From assembly GCA_948567375.1 (NCBI GenBank), contig OX419757.1:19220001-19284000 (forward strand): 64,000 nt of DNA. The letters are read 5' to 3'. Origin of the DNA: Lunularia cruciata (Eukaryota > Streptophyta > Marchantiopsida > Lunulariales > Lunulariaceae). Shown here piece by piece: positions 36,201 to 49,282 of this stretch. The notes under the pieces were generated by a model. It was given only the letters and a program-made list of their open reading frames with translations. It had not been told where the DNA came from and ran no database searches. The position numbers and the translations under genes are program-made. Each line of letters opens with the position of its first letter. The stretch's first letter is position 1.

Positions 36201-38330
36201 CAAATTTTAGGGTTATGAAGTTTACCGTGGCTCAAGGTTGTAAGACATCACTGAGTTCATTAGTCATCTACAAGTCAATCTGGCAGTGCTATTACAAACT
36301 ACCCATGCCCTTACAGATTTGAATGAGCTCTACAAGCTCCCTTTTATACACAACAACCTTGTTAGCAACACTTGTTTGTGCCTCTTCAAACTTGGAGTTT
36401 ATATGGCTTTGAAATTTGAAGGATAGAGCTATTAAGTGGTCATTCATATAGACCTTCCTCTTGGGAGCCTTGATCTGCATTTTGAAGTCTTTGATCCTTG
36501 TTTGGTTCATTGTGTTGTTGGCCATCCATTCCAACTGACCCAAGAGTTAATTCACCATATGCTGTATGGTTGTGAGAAGCCCCATACACTCATTTTTTAA
36601 GTTCTTGCATTCTTGTTGAAGTTCTAACTTCAGGTCCTCCTGTACCTTTGTTTTAATTTTCTCTTCCTTATCCTGCAATTGTTTTTAGCTCATTGCAAGT
36701 TCATGGATACAAAGATTTGTAAGCTTTTTCAAGTTCTTATAGTGCACTTCCATTGTAATTGCCTTTGTGTTAGCGGTCTTTAGTTTTGTTCTGACAATTG
36801 ACAACATTTCATCTCATGCCTTAATCTATTCTTTGTGTCGGGCTCATTGTTCCACAACTTTGGTCTGCATTGCATCAAGTTTTGTTTGTAGGCATTGTAG
36901 GATGAATTTGTGTTTTTCTCATCATACAAATTCCTCCTTGTAGAGCTTCGGAAGCAGTTGGTTCTTCTATTGGAACAATGTGGTCTCCTTCACAAGTTGT
37001 TTGTTGGTGTTGGTTGGTATGGTACAACATAGGGCCTTGTCCTTGGTAGCTATAATCATCTTGTTGTGAGGTACTTTACAAGCTTAACTAGCTTGTCAAT
37101 TTTAGGGTCCAACTCTTTGTAGTAGGGCATGATCTCCTCTAATAGTTCCATCATTGGTGTCATTGCATGTACAAAGTATACCAATATCAACCACACCATC
37201 AAATTATTATTGTATTTTAGATGATAGAAAATATCTTCCATTGTATTCATGTCATCTTCTCATGCTATGGTGTATCATGAGGAGCACTTTCCATCTCAAT
37301 GTGTTTGATGTCATCTCATTGGCTACACATTATCCCCTTCTTGCAAGAGGTATGTGGTAGAATCTTCTTCTTTCAATTTTTGGGCTTGGCTTTCAAATTT
37401 TTCTCAACCATTAGGAGACCTTGTTTAGACAATCACACCTTGTTGATTTGTGCATCCAAAATGACATCCACAATGTTCACCATAGGATTCTTAGGCTAGC
37501 AAGGTTTAGGTAAAAAGATAGGTACTTGCAAGGGTGCTTTCTTTAGAAATGCAATGGAACATCATCATCTTCCTCCATTGGTGCTTTCCCTTAGTCATTT
37601 GTCACTTCTTTAGGTGTTGGTGTAGAATGTACCTTATCATTTGTTGTCTCCTTTGAGGTTCTGTTGTTGGCATCTAGTGACAAGATGTATGAATGAGTTG
37701 TCATAGCTTGACTTGTTTTTGTATTGGGAAGTTTCTTTCTTGGAGCTAGAATGACCTTTGTTGGTTGTAGGGGCTCATTTCTACCATGTGTCTTGGCTCC
37801 ACCACTTCCACTCTCTCTTGAAAATACTTCAATGACTTGGTTTTGATTTTTTTTCTTGGAGACCAAGGTTTTGGCCTTTATCATGGGTACCTTCTTATTA
37901 ATCATGATGGTGTTCTATTATTCTTTGACATGTACAAACTTCTTGGTATGAACATACTCCTTGTACTCATAATATTTTGTTATTTCCTTGGCTAAATTTG
38001 GATGTCCATTGAAGTAAGTTGGATGGTGGAAGTGGCTTGAGAATTTCTTCTTCTCTTTGTTTGTTAGAAAACCATTCTTATGTAGAAGTGTACATTGAAG
38101 AGCACTATAATCATGGTTGCTCCTTGTTCCATATCCTCCAATAGCTCATTTACTCATTCACAAAAAATTCACCTCTAGCTCATAGGTTTCCTCTTGTGTA
38201 GGAGTTGGAAGAAAATGGCTTGGTTGAGATTGATGTATGAGGTTTATTTCAATTAAAATTATTTCTTGATCAATTCCATTAAGACTCATTGGATGGAAAT
38301 TTTTACATATTCTATCTTATATCCATTACT
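36200..38330 (-). pseudogene. Relic of a minus-strand protein-coding sequence with a coiled-coil region, family unknown
   Basis: Minus-strand open pieces at 37591-37905 (104 codons, Lys/Ser/Thr-rich), 37056-37250 and 36292-36543 follow each other in the same direction, linked by frames with scattered stops. Around 36600-36900 the reading is Lys/Glu/Leu-rich in heptad-like spacing (for example K-E-E-K-I-K-T-K-V-Q-E-D-L-K-L-E-L-Q-Q-E), as in coiled coils. I do not recognise the family. It could be a captured host gene or the accessory ORF of a transposon. Confidence 0.4.
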
Positions 38331-41300
38331 AGACTTCCTATAAAAAACTCAATTTTTATCTTGGCCTTCATAATTTTTCTTGGCATACTATGAGGAGTAT
38401 CAATGTATATTTGGCCAAATGACATGCACTTTTACCTTAAGACTCATTGCCAATGGTCTTTTGTCCATGTAACAAGGTTGCCTCTTAACAACTTTCCTAT
38501 CATGTACAAGTTGTTTTAAATTTCTCTTTCAATGACAGGTTTGTAATATTTAGTCCCACGATTGGAAGTCTGGATTTTTACTTTTCAAGTACTCAACTCT
38601 ACAATAAAATACCCAGTTTGGATAATTTGGAGGTTTGCAAAAGATCTCACCCAATTTTCATGGTTTGCTTTTGTCTAAAACACCATTGCTTGGTTTTCCA
38701 TCTTGCATGTATCAAATTCTAGTTCTTGTGTTAGCCACCCCTTCCTTAGCACTCTTACACTCATACACTCATGCACTTGAGTTGCAAAAAATCTTGAAAA
38801 GCAGTTTGAGCAATTCCTATGTGAGAAATATAGAAAATTGCAAAAGTAAAAAATAAATTCTTGTTGGATGGAGTTTGCTTTTATAGATCTGCCTGCCCAA
38901 TCACTCCTCAGCCATTGCAATGGTTTGCAAAGGATCATGGTCAAATGGAACACGCACAAATCCATTGCACAAAATGGTCACAAAAGGTTCTTTAGTGGTG
39001 TGCCAAAAGTCATAGGTTGGGGACTTTTGAATTTGTAGTAAAATCCTTTGAAACATCATTTTGACTGAATCTCATTACTCTGCAGCTTGTATGAAGAAGT
39101 TCCAGAAACGTCTGATATCATCATGACACAAATAATATCATAGGCCTTGTTTCATGGTTTGTTCACCATGAATAGGATAGGATATAGTACCAATGTTTTC
39201 CAGTCTTGGTAGGAAAATTTTAGTCTTTGTTCTAGAAACCTATATTTTGGGAGGTTTATCAAGCTAGATATGGACTTTTGTTTAGGATGGAATACAAACT
39301 AATTGTTTTTTCCTACTTAGTACTATCTTAGTGCTTAATATATTGTCTCAAATACTACTAAACTACAAGAAAAATTGGGACAAAAAAAAGTGGGTGGTGA
39401 TAATACCATTAGATGTGCCATTAGAGCTAGACTCCATAAGATTCCCAAGTAGAGGTATACCTCAAAGTGGATCTTCAAAGTGTTCACTTCTTTTGTGGTG
39501 AGCCTTTTGACCTCCAAAATATAATGGAACTAATGAGTGTAACTTGGATTCTTTATGCCATTGTGGATTTGGCTTGATAAAACCAATACCTACTACCAAC
39601 TCATCTTGGAACCAATCGGCTAATCAATTCACAACACCCTAGGGAATATCCGGTCCCAGAGAGGGTCACAGCCGCTCTTTGTAATGAGTTGCATGATGGT
39701 AAAGTATATGGATGTTTCTGATTTTTTATTATTGTGGCACTTCAGAGTTTTTGTATGACTTCCTATATGAGTTATACTTTTATAATGTATGATATTGATT
39801 GCAAAATATGTTGTGTAGCTATGTATATACATGTGCATAGATAAGGATTTTGACAAAACAAACAACAAAAAACTTAACAAAACAAAACGTAAAATTTGGG
39901 GACCAATGGGGAGTTTGAGTTCAACTAAATTTAAGGAAATTAGAGTTCATTGAACAAAGAGGAGGCTTTTGAGGTTTATATAGATATACATATCATATCT
40001 TTGTGCAACAAAACAAAGATATGATATGAAATTTTTTTTGACATTACAAGGAAAACTAATGGAATCCATTTGTAAAAGCGTGTTTACATAGATTTACTAT
40101 CTACTAGTTTCAATTTCTTTCTATTGCATAGGTTTAATATCTTGAAAGAAAATCACTACCTAGAACAAAGCAAATTATCATAAATTGATATCATTCTAGA
40201 TTGCATAGTATTAAGGAGTGTGATTAAATATTCTACTAACTTAGAATGTTAAAGTACCAAAATTGCTTTTACTATGATATTTGTTTTAGAAATACAATTA
40301 AGAAACTTTAGTTGTAACCTTTTCTCTTTTCAATTCTTAATCAAGTGAATATATAGCCTTGTACAAATTTAGTGATTAATTGGCTTCTCAAGGTTTATTA
40401 TATTTTTCTCCATTTTTTTAAATTCCTATTTAAATTTATCTCAAATTTAATTTACAACTCTAATTGATTTTAATAAATTTTCTGCTTCCACAATAGTATA
40501 ATCTTTGAGATATAAATATCTTAGTGTAAAGCCATTCATATTTTTTATTCAATTGCAAATCTAGAATGGATCTTTTATAAAAGTGAATAAATAAATAAAT
40601 CAATCAATACATTTATTTATTAGCACATGGAAATGCATCAAGATGTCAAAGATTATCTCAAGGATTCATAGATTTTACAAGGGGATTGGCCATATTTACA
40701 ACATGAATACACTTTATACACATTGCAAATCATCTTGCCATTTCTCTATGGTTACATGTTCCACTTTTAGATTATTATCACCTCTACTACTTCATGATAT
40801 TAGGACACAAAAGAGAATAGAAAAATATTGCTAAACATCTTAATCCCTTCAATCAATCCTTATTTGCATGAACAATTTGATTGGACTATAAAGTCTCCAT
40901 GCTCCTAGGATGTACTATCTCTCTTCTTTCTTTCATACCTTTTATCCAAATGAAGAGATAGAGCATAGAGAGTAAGTCTTTGCTTGGTTGCTTCATTATT
41001 TATGTTTTTCTATATGGGTGCTATTAAATTAAATATTATGGTGATTCCCTCATCATAGTAGATTACTGTTTTCTAGTTGATGATGTCCTTGTTAAGTGAT
41101 CTAGTTTCAAATTTTTGGATAGCATTTTGAGAATTATGAAGATGATGAAATTGCTCCCCTATTTGAATATTAATTGCTCATGGTATGAAACAAGCTGAAG
41201 TTATGTTTAGGGGTCCAAGTCTTGTTAGAGATAAAGCTTTACAAGCAATTTATTGCAGTGGTATAATTCTTAGTTTTGTATGGGACGTACCTTCAATGCC

Positions 41301-41380
41301 ACATGATGGATGTAGACCACTTAGAAAAAGATGAGTGTATCAAAATTACTTAAAAAATTTAGTATGATTCAAGATGAAAT
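38331..41380. other. AT-rich intergenic sequence, nothing recognised
   Basis: Only chance ORFs. A short AAAT-type run lies near 40590. No repeat pair or protein remnant recognised. Confidence 0.5.
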
Positions 41381-41749
41381 AAGAGTTTCCACTCAAACAT
41401 TACAATGGAAGTGGATTGAATCTAAAATAGTCCATAGAGTATCATGAAGTGAATAACTCTTCCAAAACACCCTATATTCCACATGTTTGTGACAATTATC
41501 ATTAAATATGCATGGCAAGGATCCAATTAATTTCATGCTCCTCATGATCCTTATTGTAGATTGTAGGTGGAGGAATTTGAACTTGGCTAAGGAAAAAAGA
41601 TGGGTTAGAAATAAAAGGTTTCAATTTGGAAAGTTAGTAGATAGGATTAATATAAATACTATGGTGAAGAGCAAGTCAAGAAGCAACAAAAGATACGGCT
41701 TTGAAGATAGAATAAGGACATTTCATATTTAAGCATGTGGACTTGAGTA

Positions 41750-42331
41750 TTAAGGAGTAAGGGAAGATTTTGAATATTGAGTATCTTTGTGACTAACAAT
41801 AAAAAAGATACCAAGGATGGATCTTGGATACCAAATCTTCCTAGTGTTTTGAGTGAGTAAGGTATTTTTTGACAATTCTAGGAAATAAGTAGATAAGCTT
41901 TGGCTTCTATGAGAAAGATGATAATATAAACAAGAAGGTGAAAGAACTTGAAGATGGAGAAGCAAAGAAGATATCAAGAACTCAGAGGTTTGACCATAAT
42001 TGGAAAAGAAAGGAAAAAATCTAGTAGTTGCTTTCTTTGTATTATAATTAAATTCCATGGCTAGAAGACAAGCATCTCAATTGCTATGATTCATATTCAT
42101 AAATGCACATAGTATGCCTTCTAAGGTATGATTGGTCTATTCACTTTGACCATCCATTTGGGTGTGATAAGCAATGAACATGATCAATTTGGTACCTAAA
42201 ATCTTAAAAAATGTTGCTAAATGTTGCAATAAAGCATGGGTTACAATCAAATTTGATAACTCTTGGAAGACCATGATGAAAATACATAATATTAAAGTAG
42301 ATCTTGGCCAATTAAGTTGCATCCATTGCAT
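41750..42331 (-). pseudogene. Element B integrase remnant
   Basis: The 64-codon piece at 42137-42331 reads G-T-K-L followed by A-Y-H-T-Q-M-D-G-Q-S-E, the segment that ends in the catalytic Glu of Ty3/gypsy integrases (compare A-Y-H-P-Q-T-D-G-Q-S-E), so that Glu is kept. The Asp expected about 35 residues earlier is lost: the reading there is L-I-V-T-H. The downstream piece (41750-42058) begins E-F-N-Y-N and has F-F-P-F-F-S-N-Y-G, matching the usual F-A-Y-N and P-F-F-L-N-Y-G. Confidence 0.8.
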
Positions 42332-42368
42332 CGACTAAAGGAGCAAAGTGGATTTTGCTAACTCAATT

Positions 42369-42542
42369 CATATACAAATATTGTAATTATAGTGTAGCAT
42401 TTAGTGGTGATTAAAATACATTTGATCATATGCAAACATGATAATTATAGTGTAGCATTCAGTGGTGATTAAGAGAGATATGATCATATACAAACATGAT
42501 AATTATCATGTATCCTTTAGTGGTGATTAAGAGAGATTTGAT
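42369..42542. repeat. Three tandem copies of a 58-bp unit inside element B
   Basis: Units start CATAT[AG]CAAA at 42369, 42427 and 42485. Each contains AATTAT and the end block TTAGTGGTGATTAA (TCAGTGG in the second). Copies 2 and 3 resemble each other most. Located near the integrase remnant. Confidence 0.85.
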
Positions 42543-45460
42543 TAGAATCAATCTCACATACTCCACTATGAGATGTGGATTGACAGAGGATCAAAAAGGT
42601 GCAAATTTTAACCCTTGCTCTTTTAGCAAGTTTCACATAAGTGAAGAAATGTACATAAATCTGTGACCATATTTGACTACCACTTGAAGCATTGAAGAAG
42701 GTGAGTAGTCTTATCTACTCCAAGAAGAACAAGATAGGGAGATCATGTGCTTCTTGAAATTGAGTACAATAAAGAGTAGAATTATATGGAACATATACTT
42801 GATTGCACTTATGTTGAAATCCATTCTTGATGGAAAAGAAAGTATACTCATGATCCTTAACCTTAATATTAGCTAGAAATAATGGGAAGACAAGATCTCC
42901 TAGCAATTTTGTTTGTACCTTGACTTGTATTCCTTCTTTGGTTAGACCATGCTTATGTTGGATACAATTAAGGTATCTAGAAGTTCCTTATGAATTGACA
43001 AATAAGAAAGTGCATCAAAAACAATGTGCAGTTTTCCAAGTTTATATTACAACTTGATATCATATAATTAGAGTTGCTTTTCTTATCAATGATGTTAGCT
43101 CTTCATGAGCGTCAAGTTGATAATTCTAGATGAGTTGCTTTTAGTTGGTCTGCATGATCACAAGCTTGCACAAAAGCTTATGCCGCCAAATCTTGGCTAA
43201 TTTTTCACCATCACAAATAAAACATTTTTTTCAACAGAATATGAATTCTTTGAGGCAAAGGGAATTAGACTATCTACAAATACAGATACGAGCAAAGTGA
43301 AGATTTTAATTCCATAGTTGATCCATTAAGTCATCAATTTGAGGCAAAGGATAAAAAATTATTCACTACTTATTTATTCAATTTAAAACAAACAAATAAA
43401 AAATAAAATACAAACCACCATTTTTTCATAAAAAAACATAGGTGTTCCTAAGGGTAGGTACTATGCTAGATTATATTCTTATTATAAGCTTTGTTAATGT
43501 CTTTTAACATTTTCTTTTGGAAATAAGTGATAGATAGACCTACTAATTAGTATACATTTAGTAAGAACATCTATTCTAAATAGCATTCCTTGATCAAAAG
43601 GTAAATGCTTAGGTAGGTCATCTACAAACATATATGAAAACTCACATATAATCTCATTAAGCACTTATAAAATTGTTGTTTTTAACTTTTCTTGATCAAG
43701 TCTTATTGAGCGTATGATAGAAATTACAAATATTGATATCTACTTCTTTATAGCCTGCTTAATAAAAATAAGGCTAGTGCACTTACCATCTATATCAAGG
43801 TACCATAATAGATTATATCTTTACCAAAGGTCTTAAATGTCCCAATGTAAGACTAGAATTTTGTAGTCCCTTGAATTTGTTATTTTGCATAACCAAACTT
43901 GAGTTTGATGACTTCCAAGCTAGTCTAATCTTACAATTACATAATGCATAGTGCATAGAGCATAGAATTACATAGTGCAAAGTTCCAATCATGAACTTCA
44001 TCAATTCATACACACTCTTGACCAATCTTGAGAAGTATAGCATTGAGTTTCCAAAAGGCAAGTCCTTTACTCCATTAACCATTATAAGAAACTTCATTTA
44101 TTAATATAACAAAAGTCCTAATCTCCTTTGCTAATTGCATCAACATGCAACCCTTTGAACTAACACAATCTACCAAGATCTTGTAATTTTGGATAATATA
44201 ATGAAGATGAATGCACTCTTAATTCCATTAGAATTATTAGTGCTCTTAATGAGTAGCTTAAGTTTTTTACTTAGAATTTGTATTCTCGTGATCAAACAAC
44301 TCTTCAATGTATTTAATATGTACAATAATTACATTTGTCTAGTACATCTACATAGTATGCATTGCAATGTCTAAATTTGTTGATGATAGAAGCATATTTC
44401 CCTTTGATGTAGTTATTTCATGTCAACATTAGTAAGCTATTTCAGCTAGATAGCATTAATTTCTATATAGCCATCTCATTTTTTGTGTATGGTAGACTTG
44501 CATGACTTGTGGAGGTTTTGGATACATAAGTGTTGAATAGGCAAGGGAGTAAAATCTCCTAGACATTTGCATGACTTCTAGTTGCCAAGCTCCACAACAA
44601 CTACCTTCATATATTTTTTTTATAAAGATTCAATCTATGTATGGAATGATTTAGCACTTCTCTTTTTACCCAAATTTGCATAATAGTGTTCCAAAATTGA
44701 ATTACATAACTCTTTACCAAACAAATTTATTTCAACTTTTCAAGTCAATGGTAAATTTCTCTTGATGCATTGATGATTTGAGATTTGGATGTAGGAGTGT
44801 CTTTAGTAGACTCCAACTACAAGATTCAAGTTCATTCACATTTGAGCACTTGCCAAGAATAAATGGGAGCCACAAAATTGCATTATTCATGCTCTAGTTG
44901 GTCTCTCCACCAAGATTTTATAAGGCCATCTAGTTTTCTTGATACAAATGATTTGGTTATCATCATCTGGTATGTTTTTAGCTTGAAAATATTGAACATA
45001 ACCCCATAGAAAATTCATCATTTTACTTACCATTATCTTCTTAAATTTTTTTTTTAGCTTTGCAAGAATATATAAAATTTACTCTAAATCTCTCTAAATG
45101 TTGCTCCTTCCATTTAATATATTTGAATACCTACTCCAAATACTCAAGTGATAATTCAATTATTTGTTGCATCATATGATTGAAAGTATTATTCGTTATA
45201 TCTACTTTATCATTATTGGAAAAGTAACAAGAATCAATTTCAAAATTGCAATGTCAAAAGCAAACACTCACCTTTGACCATACTTGATAACCAGAAAAAC
45301 TTAAGTTTTAAATTCTAAATACTATAACATATAGTATCTAGAAAGTCTAATCAAGATGATGTATCATGGAAATAATATCTAGAATTCATGCTATTAAAAC
45401 ATTTCCAATAATTTGGAGGTGTTGTTCAAGAGGACCATAGATCCTATCCATCTTATTTTT

Positions 45461-45830
45461 GCTATGATACCAATTTACAAAGAAGTATGGAGGATAAAAG
45501 AAAAGAGATGGACCAAGAATTGAATGAGGCAAACTGAAAATACATGAGATGACCCAAGGCCATGTTATTTATACTTGAGGTAAGTAAAGGCTTGCTTCTG
45601 AGCAATGTTAGCTATCAATTTCCTAGCTAAGTTAACTTCATAGCCAAATTAGTTTCTAGCCAACTGACTTCTTAGTCAAGTTACTCAATCATTAAGAAGC
45701 TTCCTTAACAACTTAAATCTTAGTAGATTCTTAGGTATCTCTTGACTAATCTCCATAAAATTTCCTAGATATATTTTGGAAGATCTTCTAGACATTTGTA
45801 GTGATTCATATATTTTTTAATATTTTTATG
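45461..45830 (-). repeat. Element B primer-binding site and 5' LTR
   Basis: Minus strand TGGTATCATAGC (45461-45472) matches the methionine-tRNA primer TGGTATCAGAGC except for one base. LTR-like sequence follows to about 45.8 kb, with a GAAGCTTCC block and TAGATTC/TAGACAT endings like those of element A. The outer end is not precise. Confidence 0.6.
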
Positions 45831-46329
45831 ATAAATACCCATACTACTATAAGCATGGCGTATTTTCTAGTGCCAATTGGAATAGTTTGTTTTGTACTTC
45901 ATATATCCTTGCACTCTCAAAAGAAAACTTTGAGTTCAAACTCTTATTATTAGAGATATATTCATATGTTTAGCCTCAAATACTTAATGTTTAAGTTGAT
46001 ATATTTTCAGCAAAATTTTCCTCACATCAATTTGCTTATTATGCTACCCTTTTGAGATGGTAATTTTGGGTATAGGAACATCCTTGAATTTCCATCTTAA
46101 TTAGGTTAAGATCCAAGTAGATGTCTTAAATGCAAGCAATATATCATATCTTATTTTGCATTGTTTTGTGTACCTCTTTTTGCAAGAGATCAATTCTTTT
46201 CTTTATCCTATTCATGATAAGTTTATAGACATGGAGTCATCTCTATTATATAGCAATCATATTACCATATAATATTTCATCCAACTTGCATTTGCCATTG
46301 CTAGTTGCTAGAAAGATCCTTAAAACTCA

Positions 46330-46920
46330 CCTTTGCTTGCTGTAGCTCACTTAATGGGTTTGACAAATATAGCAAATAATTTTATATCATATCTTCATCT
46401 AAGTTTAAAGTATACCCATCTTTTGAAGGTTGTATCTTTTGCAAAAGGTAGTATGACCTTTTTTTGCTTGTATGCTTTGCTTGATGAGCTTGGGTTTATA
46501 AGTCAAGACTTATAAAATAAAAAATTTGAATTTGCCAAAAGATTCATACTCCCTTAGATTTTCCCCTAACTTTTAAGACAAATTGATGATTTTGGGATGT
46601 CCTTTAGGAGTCGATAAGTCTTATAGCTATTTTATATTTATATTTCAATCTAGGGCATAGCTCATGCATATTTATACTCCCTCCTTTAGGGAAAATTTTT
46701 TACTCATTCTATTTTAACAAGATGCTATGTGCATAATGCTACTTATTTGTCATATACCTACCTTCTCACACAACAAAAAATATAATATCATTAGCTTTCT
46801 AAGGTTTGTGGACTTTTGGGAGCTCCATTCTTTATTCACCAATTTCTACAACATGGTCATCCTAACACCCATTATGATAATGGACTCAAGGACATATGAT
46901 TCTCAATCATATCTTTAGTT
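46330..46920 (+). pseudogene. Relic of the C-terminal part of a plus-strand reverse transcriptase
   Basis: The reading L-L-D-E-L-G-F-I-S-Q-D-L followed by decayed sequence lines up with G-G-L-G-F-M-S-Q at about 63610 in the larger relic. The following DNA also matches in spacing (TTTAGGAGTCGATAAG here, TTTGGGATAGAAGG there; TAGGGCATAGCTCATGCAT here, TAGACCATAGTGCATGTTCAT there). No active-site motif is in this piece. Confidence 0.5.
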
Positions 46921-48436
46921 GACTCAAGATTATTACAAGTCTTGGCTTGTATGACACTCTCTAAATTCATAGACTCATTATCTTTAGACTTAAGGAAAAT
47001 TAAACTAGACCCTAGTGAACATATGAATCCTCACACTCTTACTTATGAATACCAATTTTTGTACTTAAGTATTTTAGTGTACTCATTTATCACTACAATA
47101 TTCTAGGTTTAATAATCCAAATTTTGTGGATATACTAGACCATTATGTTTGTGGATCCCCTATGACATGCAAGCAAGATAAATAGAAAAAATGAATACAT
47201 AGATTTAAAGCATAAAAATGTACATTGGGTAGAAGACTCCATATTTTATGATGCTATTAAGGATACATTGATAAAGATCTTATGGTTTGTATATTATAAG
47301 TATAGTTTGACTAGAGGTTGGACTTGCCTACTTTAGCTCCTTGGTAAAGATTATGATTTTCATTGATAAGAGATATAGATTACTTGACATGGTTGTTGCT
47401 AATCTTGTATGAGCATATGGATACACATTATGATATAAAAAGAAAGAGAGAGACTCAAAAAAGCAAGAGAGAGAGGAAGAAAGAGATACTATGAACCTAT
47501 TAGGAGATATTGAGTAGAGATCCTATGATTTATATATTCTAAGTGTAGATTGAACAATGGTTGGGCTTGCACAATTTAGCTCCATTGCAAAAATAATAAT
47601 TTTCATTTATAAGATATATGTATTACTTGATATGGTGGTTTTACAACTCCTATGAGCAAAGTATTTGGTGTAGGTAGCCATACACATGTGAGTAGATGTA
47701 ATTAGTGCACTAGAGGCATATCATATGCAACACATGTATCTTTGTACACTTGAGATTAGAATTGGAGATCTTTATGTATCTTCACCATTATTTTATTTTT
47801 TTCCTTTATAAAATAGTACAAGGAGATTGATGATGTTACTTTTGCCCATCTCAATCAACTTTAATTTTTGATAGAAAACACAATTTTTTTGCAAAAGAGA
47901 ATTATATAGAATTTTCATCCAACAATTCAATCAACTTTACATTTTTGGGAGGTAATACAAAGTTCTTTGCACAAAAGAAGATCTTGGACATTCTCACATA
48001 ACACTTCACTTTAAAATCTTCTTTGAGTATCTAAATTTCTGTCTATATATAAATAAATATAAATATAAATATAAATATAAATAAATACATTTGGTTTCCA
48101 ACAGTGCTTGTCTTTTGCTACATACCAAATCTAATTCAAAATTGGAAATTTATTGCCATAATGTTTTGATGGATGTAGAGTTTTGCATTTTGTATAGGGT
48201 ACTCCTTTGCACACCTATTAGGGAACCAAAACTTTGCCGCCAAGTGCCATAAGAAATGTTAATGGGATGATAAAATCCAATCCATAATTGGTTGGAAATT
48301 TGTTGCATTAAATATTTTGAGTGATGTAGAGTTTTGAATTGTGTACATGTGCACTCATGGATAGGAACTAAAAATTCACCTCTATAACAAACATTGTTGG
48401 GATGACATAAACCAAGACTTTGCAGCTAAGTGCCAT
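46921..48436. other. AT-rich sequence; target site of element C
   Basis: No gene recognised. A TAAATA-type microsatellite lies at 48043-48090. From about 48126 a diverged tandem repeat of about 150 bp (blocks ATTGGAAATTT, GATGTAGAGTTTTG, AACTTTGCCGCCAAGTGCCAT) runs up to the insertion point of element C. The first unit reads AAGTGCCATAAGAAATG, the second AAGTGCCAT, then element C, then GCCATAACAAACATTG. Confidence 0.6.
48432..48436. repeat. Left target-site duplication of element C (GCCAT)
   Basis: GCCAT precedes the element at 48432-48436 and follows it at 58299-58303. Removing element C and one copy gives AAGTGCCATAACAAACATT, which resembles the neighbouring tandem unit (AAGTGCCATAAGAAATGTT, about 48250), supporting a true duplication. 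A 4-bp reading (GCCA, with the element starting TGTTGTG) fits equally. Confidence 0.75.
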
Positions 48437-48540
48437 GTTGTGCATATATACATCGCTACACAACATACATCGCTGTCAACATCATACACTATAGAAGCAC
48501 AACTCACACATAAGTCATACATAGACTCTAAAGTACCACA
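48437..48540 (-). repeat. Outer copy (X1) of a duplicated 3'-end sequence of element C
   Basis: 48440-48540 repeats the sequence at 48997-49114, from GTGCATATATACATCGC to CCACA, but lacks one 17-bp internal unit (ACTACACAACATACATC-type) that the inner copy has twice. It forms the outer edge of the element next to the target-site duplication, where an LTR end is expected. Confidence 0.8.
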
Positions 48541-48541
48541 A

Positions 48542-48990
48542 TAATCAGATTGCTTACCACTCTCAACTCAACTCAACTCAAATCAGTACTTGATCTGTCA
48601 TTCTATAAACTGCCAAAAATTGGGCACTAATTATAGTCAAGCCACACCCACTCAAGCATAGAGAATCCAGGTGATGCTCGCCTACCTCTGTCCACCATAG
48701 CCAGGAACTCAAAGGCTCAACATCAGAGAAGTGAGCTCTTTGGAGCTCACTTTGAAACTATACTCCCTGGACTCGAGCTAGCTCTAAAACCCTAATGGTC
48801 TCGTTGACGGCACACTTGACGGTGCGAATGGTGCAAAGTGACAGTGGGCCCCACCGTGAAGTCAATACCCCAAACACAAAATCTAACCGTCGGAAAGTAG
48901 TCTATGAGAAACTGCTAAAATAACTCTAAATACTATCATTGGAACTCTAGTGTCTGAGCATCTAGATGCGGAACTACAAATGGTGTGACA
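48542..48990 (-). repeat. Element C 3' LTR, truncated to 449 bp
   Basis: Matches 57850-58298 base for base in length (449 bp each, no net indel), with about 36 substitutions. In element orientation it starts TGTCAC and corresponds to the first third of the 5' LTR; the remaining 830 bp (57018-57849) are missing and replaced by X1. The left copy has more A/T at the variable sites. Confidence 0.88.
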
Positions 48991-48996
48991 GCTGCC

Positions 48997-49114
48997 GTGC
49001 ATATATACATCGCTACACAACATACATCACTACACAACATACATCGCTGTCAACATCATACACTATAGAAGCACAACTCACACATAAGTCATACATAGAC
49101 TCTAAAGTGCCACA
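48997..49114 (-). repeat. Inner copy (X2) of the duplicated 3'-end sequence of element C
   Basis: 118 bp against 101 bp in X1; the extra 17 bp is a second copy of the CTACACAACATACATC-type unit. It is followed inward by the 3' untranslated part and the PHD-finger stop. No polypurine tract is visible at the junction with the LTR at 48990, where one would be expected. Confidence 0.8.
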
Positions 49115-49282
49115 ATTGCTCCCTAGCTGGCGGTTAGGTCCCTCTAACTCTAGAGAGCCATGTACTCTAAGTATATGGTATACCCTTTAATGGGTAAAAA
49201 TCAAGAGGCCAGGTGCTATGGAGCCCCATCGTTAGTCGCCTGTTTGCAATCTATAACACATAAAGAATGAACTAGCTATAGG

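Larger units (their letters stand above)
41380..45830 (-). mobile_element. Element B: truncated, heavily decayed Ty3/gypsy element related to element A
   Basis: The right end has a primer-binding site and LTR-like sequence; the interior reads on the minus strand. Near 41445-41495 it shares ATCATGAAG, TCCAAA and CCA[TC]ATGTT blocks with the same interior position of element A (21805-21860), and both elements share the bases before the primer-binding site (ATCC[CT]ATCCATC). The left LTR is missing or unrecognisable. An integrase remnant is the only domain that reads clearly. Confidence 0.7.
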
